A DNA stretch of 64,000 bases from Streptomyces sp. XD-27 (GTDB lineage: Bacteria; Actinomycetota; Actinomycetes; Streptomycetales; Streptomycetaceae), in assembly GCF_030553055.1 (NCBI RefSeq), contig NZ_CP130713.1, positions 5,022,001 to 5,086,000 on the forward strand, in the 5' to 3' direction. Each line of letters starts with the position of its first letter. Position 1 is the stretch's first letter. Position numbers and translations under genes: made by a program. The notes under the pieces are model-generated. The model was not told the DNA's origin, ran no database searches, and worked only from the letters and a program-made list of their open reading frames with translations. This document shows, piece by piece, positions 24,205-33,856 of this stretch.

Positions 24205-27047
24205 ATGCCCGCCAACGAAAACGGCCCTTCTCGTAAAAAGAAGGGCCGACGTGCCCGCCTGATCGTGATCGCAGTCGTGCTGCTGCTCGTCGCGGGCGTC
24301 GGATACGGCACGTACTGGAGCATCAGCACGGTACGCGCCTCGTTCCCCGAGACCACCGGATCCATCCAGCTCAAGGGGCTGTCAGGGCCGGTCCAGGTCA
24401 AGCGGGACGGCAGCGGCATCCCGCAGATCTACGCCGACACCCCGGAAGACCTCTTCCGCGCCCAGGGCTACGTCCAGGCGCAGGACCGCTTCTGGGAGAT
24501 GGACGTGCGCCGCCACATGACGGCGGGGCGCCTGTCGGAGATGTTCGGCGAGGACCAGGTGGAGACCGACGCCTTCCTGCGCACACTGGGCTGGCGGCGG
24601 GTGGCGCAGCAGGAGTACGACACCAAGCTGTCGCCGCAGACGAAGAAGTACCTCGAGGCGTACTCCGACGGGGTCAACGCCTACCTCAAGGACCACCACG
24701 GCAAGGAGCTGTCGGTGGAGTACGCGGCCCTGGACTTCGTCAACGACTACCGGCCGCAGGAATGGACCCCGGTCGACTCGGTGGCCTGGCTCAAGGCCAT
24801 GGCCTGGGACCTGCGCGGCAACGTGCAGGAGGAGATCGACCGCGCGCTGGCCGCCAGCCGCCTGTCTCCCGAGCAGATCGAGGACCTGTACCCGCCCTAT
24901 CCGTACGAGCGCAACAAGCCGATCGTCGACGGCGGCGCGGTGAACGCGGTCACCGACGCCTTCGACCCCAAGGGCACGGCCACCCCGGCCACCGGCCAGG
25001 GGACGCAGAACCCCGGAGGCCAGGGCGCGACCACGCCGCCCGCGGGCCAGGGAAGCACCCAGGGAGCCACCGGTCAGGGCGCGCAGGGCACCACCGGGCA
25101 GGGCGCCCAGGGGTCCGGCGGCCAGGGTCTGCGCAGCCAGCTCACCTCGCTGTCCAAGACCCTGGAGGACATCCCGGCGCTGCTCGGGCCGAACGGAAGC
25201 GGCATCGGCTCCAACTCGTGGGTCGTCTCCGGCAAGCACACGACCACCCGTAAGCCGCTGCTCGCCAACGACCCGCACCTCGCCCCGCAGCTGCCCTCCG
25301 TCTGGTACCAGATGGGCCTGCACTGCAACCGGGTCGACGAGCGCTGCCCGTACGACGTGGCGGGGTTCACCTTCTCCGGCATGCCCGGTGTCGTCATCGG
25401 CCACAACAAGGACATCGCCTGGGGCATGACCAACCTCGGCGCCGACGTCTCGGACCTGTACCTGGAGAAGGTCACCGACGGCACGTACCTCTTCGACGGC
25501 AAGCAGGAGGCGTTCCAGGCCCGCAAGGAGACCATCAAGGTCGCGGGCGGCAAGAGCCGCACCATCACGGTCCGCAGCACCCGCAACGGGCCGCTGGTCT
25601 CCGACCGCGACGACGCGCTGGACGGCGAGTTCGACGAGGTCGGCGAGAACGCGCCGGTCGGCAACGTCGCACCCGACCGCGGCGCCGGCTACGCGGTGTC
25701 CCTGCGCTGGACCGCGCTGGCCCCTCCAACACCATGGACGCGGTCTTCGGGCTCAACGCGGCCAAGAACTTCCAGGACTTCCGCAAGGCCGCGCGCGACT
25801 TCGCGGTGCCGTCGCAGAACCTGATCTACGCCGACAAGGACGACAACATCGGCTACCAGGCGCCCGGCCAGATCCCGATCCGGGGCAAGGGCGTCGACGG
25901 CCGCTACCCGGCCCCCGGCTGGGACAAGGACTACCAGTGGAAGGGCTTCATCAAGCAGTCCGCCCTGCCCTGGGAGTACAACCCCAAGCGCGGCTACATC
26001 GTCACCGCCAACCAGGCCGTGGTGAACCAGAAGAAGTACCCCTACCTCCTCACCGGCGACTGGGGATACGGCGCGCGCAGCCAGCGGATCACCGACCTGA
26101 TCGAGTCGAAGATCAAGGACGGCGGCAAGATCTCGATGGACGACATGCAGTCCCTGCAGATGGACAACAGCAGCGAGATCGCCAAGCTGCTGACGCCCTA
26201 CCTGCGCAAGATCGACATCAAGGACGGCTACGTCCGCGAGGCGCAGGAGCTGCTGGAGGGCTGGGACTACACCCAGGACTCCGACTCGGCCGCGGCCGCG
26301 TACTTCAACGCCGTCTGGCGCAACACCCTGATGCTGGCCTTCGGCAACAAGCTGCCCAAGGAGCTGCGGATGGAGGGGCAGTGCCTGCGGGTGCGGCCCG
26401 CCGACGACTCCGGGCCGGTCGAGGACCTCGACGGCAACACCCGGCTGGTGCGCGAGTGCGGCGAGCGCGACTCCTCCACCGCCCAGCCCGACGGCGGCGA
26501 CCGCTGGTTCGAGGTGGTTCGCAAGCTCCTCAAGGACCCCAAGAACGAGTGGTGGAAGACCTCGGGGACGAAGGCCGAGCCCGGCGCCACCAACCGGGAC
26601 GAGCTGCTCGCCAAGGCCATGAAGGACGCCCGGTACGAGCTCACCGCCAAGCTCGGCAAGGACATCGACGGCTGGAGCTGGGGACGTCTGCACCGGCTGA
26701 CGCTGAAGAACCAGACCCTCGGCAAGGAGGGCCCCGGCTATGTGCAGTTCCTGCTCAACCGCGGCCCCTGGAACCTCGGCGGCGGCGAGGCCGCGGTCAA
26801 CGCCACGGGCTGGAACGCGGCCGGCGGCTACGGTGTCTCCTGGGTCCCCTCGATGCGGATGGTGGTCAACCTCCAGGACCTGGACAAGTCGCGCTGGATC
26901 AACCTCACCGGGGCCTCCGGGCACGCCTACCACGAGCACTACACCGACCAGACGGACAAGTGGGCCAAGGGCGAGATGCTGGACTGGGTGTTCAGCGAGA
27001 AGGCCGTGGAGGAGTCGACCGACGACGAACTGGCCCTCACGCCGTGA
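24205..27047 (+). pseudogene. Penicillin acylase family enzyme, one-base frameshift
   Basis: Two overlapping frames together give a complete penicillin/AHL acylase of about 947 aa. The first carries a Lys/Arg head, an export helix (LIVIAVVLLLVAGVGYGTYW), the alpha subunit (DRFWEMDVRRHMTAGRLSEM) and a Gly/Gln-rich linker (GTTGQGAQGSGGQG). It also has the beta-chain start GSNSWVVSG, with the N-terminal nucleophile Ser of Ntn hydrolases. The second frame opens MDAVFGLNAAKNFQDFRKA and runs to the stop. They meet at about 25722-25726, where CCCC must be CCCCC to read ALAPSNTMDAV. It would hydrolyse amide-linked acyl chains (penicillins, homoserine lactones) outside the cell. Either inactive or a homopolymer error. 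Confidence 0.82.
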
Positions 27048-27074
27048 GCTGACCGCGGCCTGATGCCTGTGGCC

Positions 27075-27118
27075 GAGCCCCGCCGGACCGCGCCTCGCCG
27101 CGCGGTCCGGCGGGGCTC
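27075..27118 (+). terminator. Terminator after penicillin acylase
   Basis: A perfect 18-bp stem, GAGCCCCGCCGGACCGCG / CGCGGTCCGGCGGGGCTC, with an 8-nt loop, 28 bp past the stop. It separates the acylase from the convergent cycloligase. Confidence 0.88.
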
Positions 27119-27197
27119 ACGCCGTTTCCGGGGCCGTACGTGGACCTGCGCGCGGCGCGCGACTCCGAGGCGCCCCGGCTCCAGTCCGTACGCGTCC

Positions 27198-27797
27198 TCA
27201 GCCCGTGCGGCCGAAGCGGTGCACGCCCGACGGCGTCACCGCGGCCTGCACCGGGCGGTCGTGCGCCTCGCCCGGCACCTCGTCCAGCACCTCGCCGTCG
27301 TACAGCAGCACCACCAGCGCCGGGGCGGCGCCCGCCGCGTCGAGCCGGGCCAGCACCCGGTCGTAACTGCCGCCACCGCGGCCCAGCCGCACCCCGTGCC
27401 GGTCGACCGCGAGGCCCGGCAGCAGCACGGTCCGTGCGGCCAGCACCGCCTCGGGGCCCAGCCGCTCGCCGTCCGGCTCCAGCAGCCCCCGCCCCGCGCG
27501 GACCAGATGGCCCGCGCCCTCGTACGCGCTCCAGTCCAGATCGTTGTCGGGGAGCAGCACCGGCAGCAGTACCCGGACGCCCCGCGCGCGCAGCGCGTCC
27601 AGCAGCGCGCGGGTGCCCGGTTCCCGGCCCACGGACACGTACGCCGCCACCGTCCCCGCCGCGGCCAGCTCCGGCAGCTCCAGCGCGTGCCGTGCCAGCG
27701 CCGCCCCGGCCGCCGCGATGTCATCCGCCGTAAACCGGGATCTCACGTCCAGGAGACGTCGCCGCAACGCGGCCTTACTACCGTCCGATGTGATCAA
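27198..27797 (-). CDS. 5-formyltetrahydrofolate cyclo-ligase
   Basis: 199 aa. KAALRRRLLDVRSRF at the N-terminus binds ATP, and LPGLAVDRHGVRLGRGGGSY followed by DRVLARL is the family signature. The enzyme converts 5-formyl-THF to 5,10-methenyl-THF with ATP in the cytoplasm. It is divergent from galU, with about 80 bp between the starts, an AT-rich stretch holding both promoters. The same neighbourhood (cycloligase next to galU, glp and moa genes) is common in actinobacteria. Confidence 0.9.
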   Translation of the reverse strand: MITSDGSKAALRRRLLDVRSRFTADDIAAAGAALARHALELPELAAAGTVAAYVSVGREPGTRALLDALRARGVRVLLPVLLPDNDLDWSAYEGAGHLVRAGRGLLEPDGERLGPEAVLAARTVLLPGLAVDRHGVRLGRGGGSYDRVLARLDAAGAAPALVVLLYDGEVLDEVPGEAHDRPVQAAVTPSGVHRFGRTG

Positions 27798-27878
27798 CGC
27801 GCGTTCAAACCTCTTTTCTCAGGTCATATTCACCGAATCCTCATCATTCGCCCAAAGGCACCCGATAAGGTTCGTGAC

Positions 27879-28781
27879 ATGACTCAATCGCGTACTCGGA
27901 TCAGCAAGGCTGTCATCCCTGCCGCAGGACTCGGCACCCGGTTCCTCCCGGCGACGAAGGCCACTCCCAAGGAGATGCTGCCAGTCGTCGACAAGCCGGC
28001 GATCCAGTACGTCGTGGAAGAGGCCGTCACCGCCGGACTGTCGGACGTCCTGATGATCACGGGCCGCAACAAGCGGCCCCTGGAGGACCACTTCGACCGC
28101 AACTACGAGCTCGAGGAGCTCCTGACCCGCAAGGGAGACGAGACCCGTCTCGCCCGCGTGCAGGAGTCCAGCGACCTCGCGACGATGCACTACGTCCGGC
28201 AGGGTGACCCGCGCGGCCTCGGCCACGCCGTACTGTGCGCCGAGCCGCACGTCGGCGACCAGCCCTTCGCCGTCCTGCTCGGCGACGACCTCATCGACGC
28301 CCGCGACCAGCTGCTCAGCCGCATGGTGGAGGTGCAGGAGCAGCAGGGCGGCAGCGTGATCGCCCTCATGGAGGTCGACCCCGCCCAGATCCACCTCTAC
28401 GGCTGCGCCGCGGTGAAGACCACCGCCGAAGAGGACGTCGTCCAGGTGACCGGGCTGGTGGAGAAGCCCGAGCCGGCCGACGCGCCCAGCAACTACGCCG
28501 TGATCGGCCGCTACGTCCTGGACCCGGCCGTCTTCGGCGTGCTGCGCGAGACCAAGCCCGGCCGGGGCGGCGAGATCCAGCTCACCGACGCCCTCCAGGC
28601 GCTGGCCACCGACACGACCCTCGGCGGCCCCGTGCACGGTGTCGTCTTCAAGGGCCGCCGCTACGACACCGGCGACCGCGGCGACTATCTGCGTGCCATT
28701 GTCAGACTCGCGTGCGAACGTGAAGACCTGGGCCCGGACTTCCGGGCCTGGCTCCGCAGTTACGTCACCGAGGAGATGTAG
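27879..28781 (+). CDS. galU: UTP-glucose-1-phosphate uridylyltransferase
   Basis: 300 aa. KAVIPAAGLGTRFLPATKA is the nucleotide loop with the activating Lys, EMLPVVDKPAIQYVVEEAV follows, and GLVEKPEPADAPSN and GEIQLTDAL are catalytic-site blocks of GalU. It makes UDP-glucose from UTP and glucose-1-phosphate, feeding cell-wall and glycan precursors. It is the first gene of a run with glp, moaC, mog and a GNAT gene; glp starts 4 bp after its stop. Confidence 0.92.
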   Translation: MTQSRTRISKAVIPAAGLGTRFLPATKATPKEMLPVVDKPAIQYVVEEAVTAGLSDVLMITGRNKRPLEDHFDRNYELEELLTRKGDETRLARVQESSDLATMHYVRQGDPRGLGHAVLCAEPHVGDQPFAVLLGDDLIDARDQLLSRMVEVQEQQGGSVIALMEVDPAQIHLYGCAAVKTTAEEDVVQVTGLVEKPEPADAPSNYAVIGRYVLDPAVFGVLRETKPGRGGEIQLTDALQALATDTTLGGPVHGVVFKGRRYDTGDRGDYLRAIVRLACEREDLGPDFRAWLRSYVTEEM

Positions 28782-28785
28782 CACT

Positions 28786-30162
28786 TTGAGCAGCACCGCA
28801 GCACAGGCCGCCGCCGACCAGTGCCCGGACGGCCCGGAGGCCGTGAGCGGCGCCCCGGACCCGGAGCGCGCTCCCGACTCCGACCGCCTGTGGTCGGTGG
28901 CCGAGCACCTCGGCGACATCATCGGGAAGATCCGCCCGCTGGAGCCGATCGAGCTGCGGTTGCTGGAGGCCCAGGGCTGCGTGCTGGTGGAGGACGTCAC
29001 GGTGTCCGTGGCCCTCCCGCCCTTCGACAACAGCTCCATGGACGGTTATGCGGTGCGTACGGCCGACGTGGCGGCCGCGACGCCGGAGTCACCCGCGGCC
29101 CTGACCGTCATCGGCGACGTGGCGGCGGGCAGCGGCGAGCTGCCCGCCGTCGGGCCGGGCGAGGCCGCCCGGATCATGACCGGCGCCCCGCTGCCTCCGG
29201 GCGCCGAGGCCGTGGTGCCCGTGGAGTGGACCGACGGCGGCACCGGAGCGGGCCCCGCGGCGGCCATGCGCGCGCACAGCGCGGCCCCCGAGGGCGCCGG
29301 CGGCCAGGTCCTGGTCTACCGCCCGGCCGAGCCGCGGGCGCACGTCCGCGCGCGCGGCAGCGACGTCCGGGCCGGGGAGCTGGCGCTGCCCGCGGGCACC
29401 GTGCTCGGCCCGCAGCAGATCGCGCTGCTGGCCGCCATCGGGCGGGCCACCGTCACGGTCCGGCCGCGGCCGCGCGTCGTCGTGCTGTCCACCGGCAGCG
29501 AGCTGGTCCCGCCCGGGGAGCCGCTGGGCCCCGGCCGGATCCACGACTCCAACAGCTTCCAGCTCACCGCGGCGGCCCGGGACGCCGGCGCCATCGCCTA
29601 CCGGGTCGGCGCGGTCGCCGACGACGCGGCCACGCTGCGCGCCACCGTCGAGGACCAGCTGATCCGCGCCGACGCCATCGTCACCAGCGGCGGCGTCAGC
29701 GTCGGCGCGTACGACGTGGTCAAGGAGGCGCTGGGGGAGGAGGTGGAGTTCCGCAAGGTCGCCATGCAGCCCGGCAAGCCCCAGGGCTTCGGCCGGATCG
29801 GGCCCGACGGCGTCCCGCTGCTCGCCCTCCCCGGCAACCCGGTCAGCGCCTACGTCTCCTTCGAGCTGTTCGTGCGGCCCGTCATCCGCACGCTCATGGG
29901 ACTGCCGTCGGTGTACCGCGCCACCTGCCGGGCGGTGTGCCCCGAGGGCGTCGCCTCCTCCCCGGCGGGCAGGCGGCAGTTCCTGCGCGGCCGGTTCGAG
30001 GCCTCCGTGGTGGCCGGGGAGCCGGGCACCGTCACCCCTGTGGGCGGCGCCGGATCGCATCTGGTCAAGGCGCTCGCGCACGCCAACGCGCTGATTGTGG
30101 TCCCCGAGGACGCCACCGAGGTGGCTCCCGGCGGCGAGGTGGACGTGCTCCTGCTCACGTAG
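28786..30162 (+). CDS. glp: Gephyrin-like molybdotransferase Glp (MoeA family)
   Basis: 458 aa from a TTG start 4 bp after galU. The four gephyrin E/MoeA regions are present: [48 protein letters not shown] with IHDSNS, and [13 protein letters not shown] plus [16 protein letters not shown]. It inserts molybdate into adenylylated molybdopterin. In Corynebacterium a gephyrin-like Glp also binds FtsZ and the membrane receptor GlpR; the glpR/sepX-type gene six positions downstream makes the same dual role plausible here. This link is by analogy. Expression is probably from the galU promoter. Confidence 0.85.
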   Translation: MSSTAAQAAADQCPDGPEAVSGAPDPERAPDSDRLWSVAEHLGDIIGKIRPLEPIELRLLEAQGCVLVEDVTVSVALPPFDNSSMDGYAVRTADVAAATPESPAALTVIGDVAAGSGELPAVGPGEAARIMTGAPLPPGAEAVVPVEWTDGGTGAGPAAAMRAHSAAPEGAGGQVLVYRPAEPRAHVRARGSDVRAGELALPAGTVLGPQQIALLAAIGRATVTVRPRPRVVVLSTGSELVPPGEPLGPGRIHDSNSFQLTAAARDAGAIAYRVGAVADDAATLRATVEDQLIRADAIVTSGGVSVGAYDVVKEALGEEVEFRKVAMQPGKPQGFGRIGPDGVPLLALPGNPVSAYVSFELFVRPVIRTLMGLPSVYRATCRAVCPEGVASSPAGRRQFLRGRFEASVVAGEPGTVTPVGGAGSHLVKALAHANALIVVPEDATEVAPGGEVDVLLLT

Positions 30163-30257
30163 ACCGCCGCGTCGGCGGGTACGGTGTCGTCCCACAGGAG
30201 TCGTCTGGCGCGGGCACGCTCCGCCCCGCGCGCCACCCGGCCCGGAGCGGGAGAACG

Positions 30258-30740
30258 ATGAGCAGCGCCCAGGACCACCTCACCCACCTCGACGCGGAAG
30301 GCGCGGCCCGTATGGTCGACGTCTCGGCCAAGGACGTCACCGCGCGCACCGCCCGCGCCAGCGGCCGCGTGCTCGTCTCACCGCGCGTCGTGGAGCTGCT
30401 GCGGGGCGAGGGCCTGCCCAAGGGCGACGCCCTCGCCACGGCCCGGATCGCGGGCATCATGGGCGCCAAGCGCACCCCCGACCTCGTACCGCTGTGCCAC
30501 CCGCTGGCGGTCTCGGGCGTGAAGGTCGACCTGGCCGTCGCCGACGACGCGGTGGAGATCACGGCCACCGTGAAGACGACCGACCGCACGGGGGTGGAGA
30601 TGGAGGCGCTGACCGCGGTCAGCGTCGCCGCGCTCACCGTGGTGGACATGGTCAAGGCCGTCGACAAGGCCGCGGTGATCACGGACGTACGGGTCGAGGA
30701 GAAGACCGGCGGCAAGTCCGGCGACTGGAGTCGGGCGTGA
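30258..30740 (+). CDS. moaC: Cyclic pyranopterin monophosphate synthase
   Basis: 160 aa. [40 protein letters not shown] and [15 protein letters not shown] are the conserved MoaC blocks holding the active-site Lys, His and Asp. It converts the 3',8-cyclo-dihydro-GTP intermediate to cPMP in molybdenum-cofactor synthesis. It starts 95 bp after glp and overlaps the next gene by 4 bp (GTGA). Confidence 0.93.
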   Translation: MSSAQDHLTHLDAEGAARMVDVSAKDVTARTARASGRVLVSPRVVELLRGEGLPKGDALATARIAGIMGAKRTPDLVPLCHPLAVSGVKVDLAVADDAVEITATVKTTDRTGVEMEALTAVSVAALTVVDMVKAVDKAAVITDVRVEEKTGGKSGDWSRA

Positions 30741-31261
30741 CCGCGCCGGGCCCGACCGGGTACCGCGCCCTGGTGGTCACCGCCTCCAACCGGGCGTCCG
30801 CCGGGGTGTACGCCGACAAGGGCGGCCCGCTGATCGCCGACGGGCTCGCCGGACTCGGCTTCGCGGTCGACGGTCCGCGCGTCGTGCCGGACGGCGACCC
30901 GGTGGAGGCGGCCCTGCGGGAGGCGGTGGCCGCCGCGTACGACGTGGTGGTCACCACCGGCGGCACCGGGATCTCGCCCACCGACCGCACCCCCGAGGCG
31001 ACCCGCCGCGTCCTGGACCGGGAGATCCCCGGCATCGCCGAGGCGATCCGCGCCGAGGGGCTCGCCAAGGTCCCCACCGCGGCGCTCTCCCGCGGCCTGG
31101 CCGGTGTCGCCGGCACCACCTTGATCGTGAACCTGCCCGGCTCCACGGGCGGGGTCCGCGACGGGCTCGCCGTTCTGGGGCGGCTGCTCGTCCACGCCGT
31201 CGAGCAGGTCCGCGGCGGCGACCACCCCAGACCCGACGGCCCGTCCGGGAGCCCCAGCTGA
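30737..31261 (+). CDS. MogA/MoaB-family molybdopterin adenylyltransferase
   Basis: 174 aa. [39 protein letters not shown] and [19 protein letters not shown] are the MoCF-domain motifs that bind molybdopterin and ATP. It prepares adenylylated molybdopterin for Glp. The GTG start overlaps the moaC stop (GTGA), so it is translationally coupled. Mog versus MoaB cannot be separated with certainty from the sequence. Confidence 0.88.
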   Translation: MTAPGPTGYRALVVTASNRASAGVYADKGGPLIADGLAGLGFAVDGPRVVPDGDPVEAALREAVAAAYDVVVTTGGTGISPTDRTPEATRRVLDREIPGIAEAIRAEGLAKVPTAALSRGLAGVAGTTLIVNLPGSTGGVRDGLAVLGRLLVHAVEQVRGGDHPRPDGPSGSPS

Positions 31262-31881
31262 ACGCCCCTTGGCCGGTGCGACTGGTGGACGGTGAGACGG
31301 CCCTCCGCCCCATAAGGCTGCGCGACCAGCGGGAATGGCGCGAGGTCAACCAGCGCAACCGGGAGTGGCTGCGCCCTTGGGAGGCGACCATCCCGCCCGC
31401 TCCGCCGGGCGGCCCGGTCACCCGCCGACCCACCTACCGGCAGATGGTCCGCCATCTGCGCTCCGAGGCGCACGCCGGGCGCATGCTGCCGTTCGTCATC
31501 GAGTACCAGGGGCGGCTGGCCGGACAGCTGACGGTCGCCGGGATCACCTGGGGATCGATGTGCTCGGGCCATGTCGGCTACTGGGTGGACGAGGCCGTCG
31601 CGGGCCGTGGTGTGATGCCGACCGCCGTGGCGCTCGCGGTCGATCACTGCTTCCACATGGTCGGGCTGCACCGGATCGAGGTGTGCATCCGCCCGGAGAA
31701 CACGCCGAGTCGCCGGGTGGTGGAGAAACTCGGATTCCGGGAGGAGGGCATGCGGCCCCGTTATCTCCACATCGACGGTGCCTGGCGCGACCACCTGGTC
31801 TTCGCGCTGACGGCGGAGGAGGTGCCGGAGGGGCTGCTGGCCCGGTGGCATCGCACGAGACCCGGCACCCCGCAGAAATAA
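31258..31881 (+). CDS. GNAT acetyltransferase (RimJ/RimL type)
   Basis: 207 aa if read from the CTG at 31258, which overlaps the previous stop (CTGA) and has GGGAG about 6 nt upstream. A GTG at 31276 has no ribosome site. The fold is shown by VRLVDGETALRPIRLRDQREW, the VGYWVDEAVAGRGVMPTAVA acetyl-CoA loop (RGVMPT), LHRIEVCIRPENTPSRRVVEKLG and LGFREEGMRPRYLHIDG. It probably N-acetylates a ribosomal protein or another N-terminus. Position in the galU-glp-moaC-mog run is conserved in Streptomyces to my knowledge. Confidence 0.78.
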   Translation: MNAPWPVRLVDGETALRPIRLRDQREWREVNQRNREWLRPWEATIPPAPPGGPVTRRPTYRQMVRHLRSEAHAGRMLPFVIEYQGRLAGQLTVAGITWGSMCSGHVGYWVDEAVAGRGVMPTAVALAVDHCFHMVGLHRIEVCIRPENTPSRRVVEKLGFREEGMRPRYLHIDGAWRDHLVFALTAEEVPEGLLARWHRTRPGTPQK

Positions 31882-32025
31882 GATGCCTGTTCGAATAAGG
31901 CCATCGATTCCGCACAATTACTGTCTGCTCATCTCAACAATCACAAAAAATGTTCGGGATATCAGCCAGATCGTGCGACACACCGCGCCAATTGGCCGAT
32001 TGCCTCACGCGAACCCCTCTACCGT

Positions 32026-33567
32026 GTGAGCGTGAGCAGCAGTGGCCTCATCTACGCAGTCATCGTCGGGGCCTGGGCCGCCTACCTGGTGCCCATGTGG
32101 CTCCGTAGGCAGGACGAGCTCAACGAGGCTCGTCCGACGGAACGCTTCAGTACCGCCATCCGGCTCCTGTCCGGCCGCGCGGCGATGGAGCGCCGTTACG
32201 CCAAGGACCTGGAGGCGCGCGACGCGGAGGTGCCGCAGACCGGGGCGCACGCCGCCGACGTGGCGGGCGTGGCCGACCCGGACGCCGAGACCGATCTGGT
32301 CGACGTCCGGGCCTTCGTCGACCCCGCGGCCGGCCTGGAACCGGCGGGCGAGGCGGACCGGGACCAGGAGCCGGACCCGGCGTCCGACCTGGCGCCCACC
32401 CGTGCGGCTTCCCGCCCCCCCGGACCCTCGATGCTGGAGCGCACCCGGCGCGCGAAGGTCCTCGCACGCCGTCGGCGGACCACGGTCGTGCTCTTCCTGG
32501 CGTTCACCGTGGGCGCGGTGGTCGCGGCCGTCGGCGGCCTGGCCTTCCTGTGGGCGCCGGGCATCCCCGCCGTCCTGCTGAGCGCGTACATCGTTCATCT
32601 ACGCGCGCAGGAGCGCCGCCGCTTCACGTTCACGATGGACCAGCGGCGCGCCGAGCTGGCCGCGCAGCGCCTGCGTGAACGCCGCACGCGGCCCCGGGCG
32701 TCCGCCGGTTCCGGTGACACGGACCCCTCCGGCCGCGGCTTGGGGGCGGCCGGAGGCGAGCTGCCCGACTACCCCACCCAGGGCGGCCTCGAGCACCGCG
32801 ACCCCGTGACGGGCGGCGGCGCGCGCCCCGACCACACGGCGGGCGGCGCGGCAGGCACCGAAAGAGGTGCCGGTGGCTCCCGCCCGGTCGGCGGCGCGGG
32901 TGCCCACCGCGACCACGGCGGCGCGAGTGCCCACCGCGACCACGGCGGCGCGGGCGGGCACCGCGACTACGGCGTCGCGGGCGTCCACCGCGATCATGGC
33001 GGCGCGGGCGCCCATCCCGACCGCGCCGGCGCGGCCCTCCGCTCCGACCGTGCGGGCACGGGCGTCGGGTCCGACCGCGGCGGCTCCGGCGTCCGGCCCG
33101 ACCGCTCCGGCATCCGCCCCGACCGGGCGCCCCGCGCCGAGCGCCACGCGCCGGACCGGGACCCGGCCGCGGCCGCGGGCCCGGGGCCGGAGCAGGCCGT
33201 CTCCGCGCACACCGCGGACCGCCGGGCGCTGGTCGAGCAGACCGACCACGCGGAGTGGGTGGACCAGCAGCGGGAACGCGAGCGCGGCCCGGCGGCCGGC
33301 GAGAGCTGGGAACCGGTACCGGTCCCGCTGCCCACGTACGTCACCGCCCCGGTCGCCCCGCGCGCCTCGGGCAGCGTGGACCTGGACGCCCCGGACGCCT
33401 GGAGCTCCGCCCGCTCCTCCGCGGCGGGCCCCACAGCGGACCCGGAAGCGCCCCAGGACCCCACCCTCGCCCCGCCCACCCCGCCCCGCCGCACCCGCGA
33501 CCGCGGCCGTACGCCCCTCTTCGACCAGTACGCCGACGACGGCCGCCCCCGCGCCGCGAACGAGTGA
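32026..33567 (+). CDS. glpR: GlpR/SepX-type division membrane protein
   Basis: 513 aa. Two membrane helices: one at the N-terminus (SSGLIYAVIVGAWAAYLVPM) with the conserved WLRRQDELNEARPTERFSTA segment, and one pair-like region at about 150-195 (TVVLFLAFTVGAVVAAVGGL and LWAPGIPAVLLSAYIVHL). A long acidic linker lies between them. The C-terminal 310 residues are disordered, with nine-residue repeats (GGAGAHRDH) then RSDRAGTG. It matches the Corynebacterium GlpR receptor of Glp and Streptomyces SepX, a membrane protein needed for septation. Location 3.2 kb from glp supports the pairing. The function is by homology. Confidence 0.7.
   Translation: MSVSSSGLIYAVIVGAWAAYLVPMWLRRQDELNEARPTERFSTAIRLLSGRAAMERRYAKDLEARDAEVPQTGAHAADVAGVADPDAETDLVDVRAFVDPAAGLEPAGEADRDQEPDPASDLAPTRAASRPPGPSMLERTRRAKVLARRRRTTVVLFLAFTVGAVVAAVGGLAFLWAPGIPAVLLSAYIVHLRAQERRRFTFTMDQRRAELAAQRLRERRTRPRASAGSGDTDPSGRGLGAAGGELPDYPTQGGLEHRDPVTGGGARPDHTAGGAAGTERGAGGSRPVGGAGAHRDHGGASAHRDHGGAGGHRDYGVAGVHRDHGGAGAHPDRAGAALRSDRAGTGVGSDRGGSGVRPDRSGIRPDRAPRAERHAPDRDPAAAAGPGPEQAVSAHTADRRALVEQTDHAEWVDQQRERERGPAAGESWEPVPVPLPTYVTAPVAPRASGSVDLDAPDAWSSARSSAAGPTADPEAPQDPTLAPPTPPRRTRDRGRTPLFDQYADDGRPRAANE
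32890..33105 (+). repeat. 27-bp coding tandem repeat in glpR
   Basis: Eight in-frame units, the first five well conserved (starting 32890, 32917, 32944, 32971, 32998), then three degenerate ones. They encode nine-residue blocks such as GGAGAHRDH. The unit length is a multiple of three, so copy-number change would alter linker length only. Confidence 0.85.
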
Positions 33568-33676
33568 GCCGCCGCGGCGGGCGACCGCGGCGACGGCGAG
33601 GAGCGGACCGCGGCGGGTACCGGGGAACGGATTTCCAAGCACCCGGATGGGGATGCTAGAGTTTCACTCGTTGCAA

Positions 33677-33750
33677 GGGCCTGTGGCGCAGACTGGTAGC
33701 GCACCTCGTTCGCATCGAGGGGGTCAGGGGTTCAAATCCCCTCAGGTCCA
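33677..33750 (+). tRNA. tRNA-Ala (anticodon CGC)
   Basis: A 74-nt cloverleaf. The acceptor is GGGCCTG / CAGGTCC with the G3:U70 pair that marks alanine tRNA. The D arm is GCGC...GCGC and the anticodon stem is CCTCG/CGAGG, with loop TTCGCAT giving CGC. The T arm is AGGGG/CCCCT with TTCAAAT, and the discriminator is A. CCA is not encoded. It reads codon GCG. Confidence 0.95.
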
Positions 33751-33791
33751 CAACAAGGGCCGTTTGGCGATTCAGGTCGTCAACGGTTGAC

Positions 33792-33836
33792 GAAATCCCG
33801 TCCAGTTCATTGAACTGGACGGGATTTCTTGTTTTT
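33792..33836 (+). terminator. Intrinsic terminator after tRNA-Ala
   Basis: An 18-bp perfect stem, GAAATCCCGTCCAGTTCA / TGAACTGGACGGGATTTC, with a 1-nt centre that opens to a small loop in practice, followed by TTGTTTTT. This is the only classical U-tract terminator in the window. It ends 20 bp before the next gene. Confidence 0.93.
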
Positions 33837-33856
33837 CAGGCTCGGGAGGGGGCTTT

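Noticed and set aside
33677..33850. Integrated element at the tRNA-Ala gene
   Set aside because: No integrase, no second copy of the tRNA 3' end in the window, and normal composition downstream.
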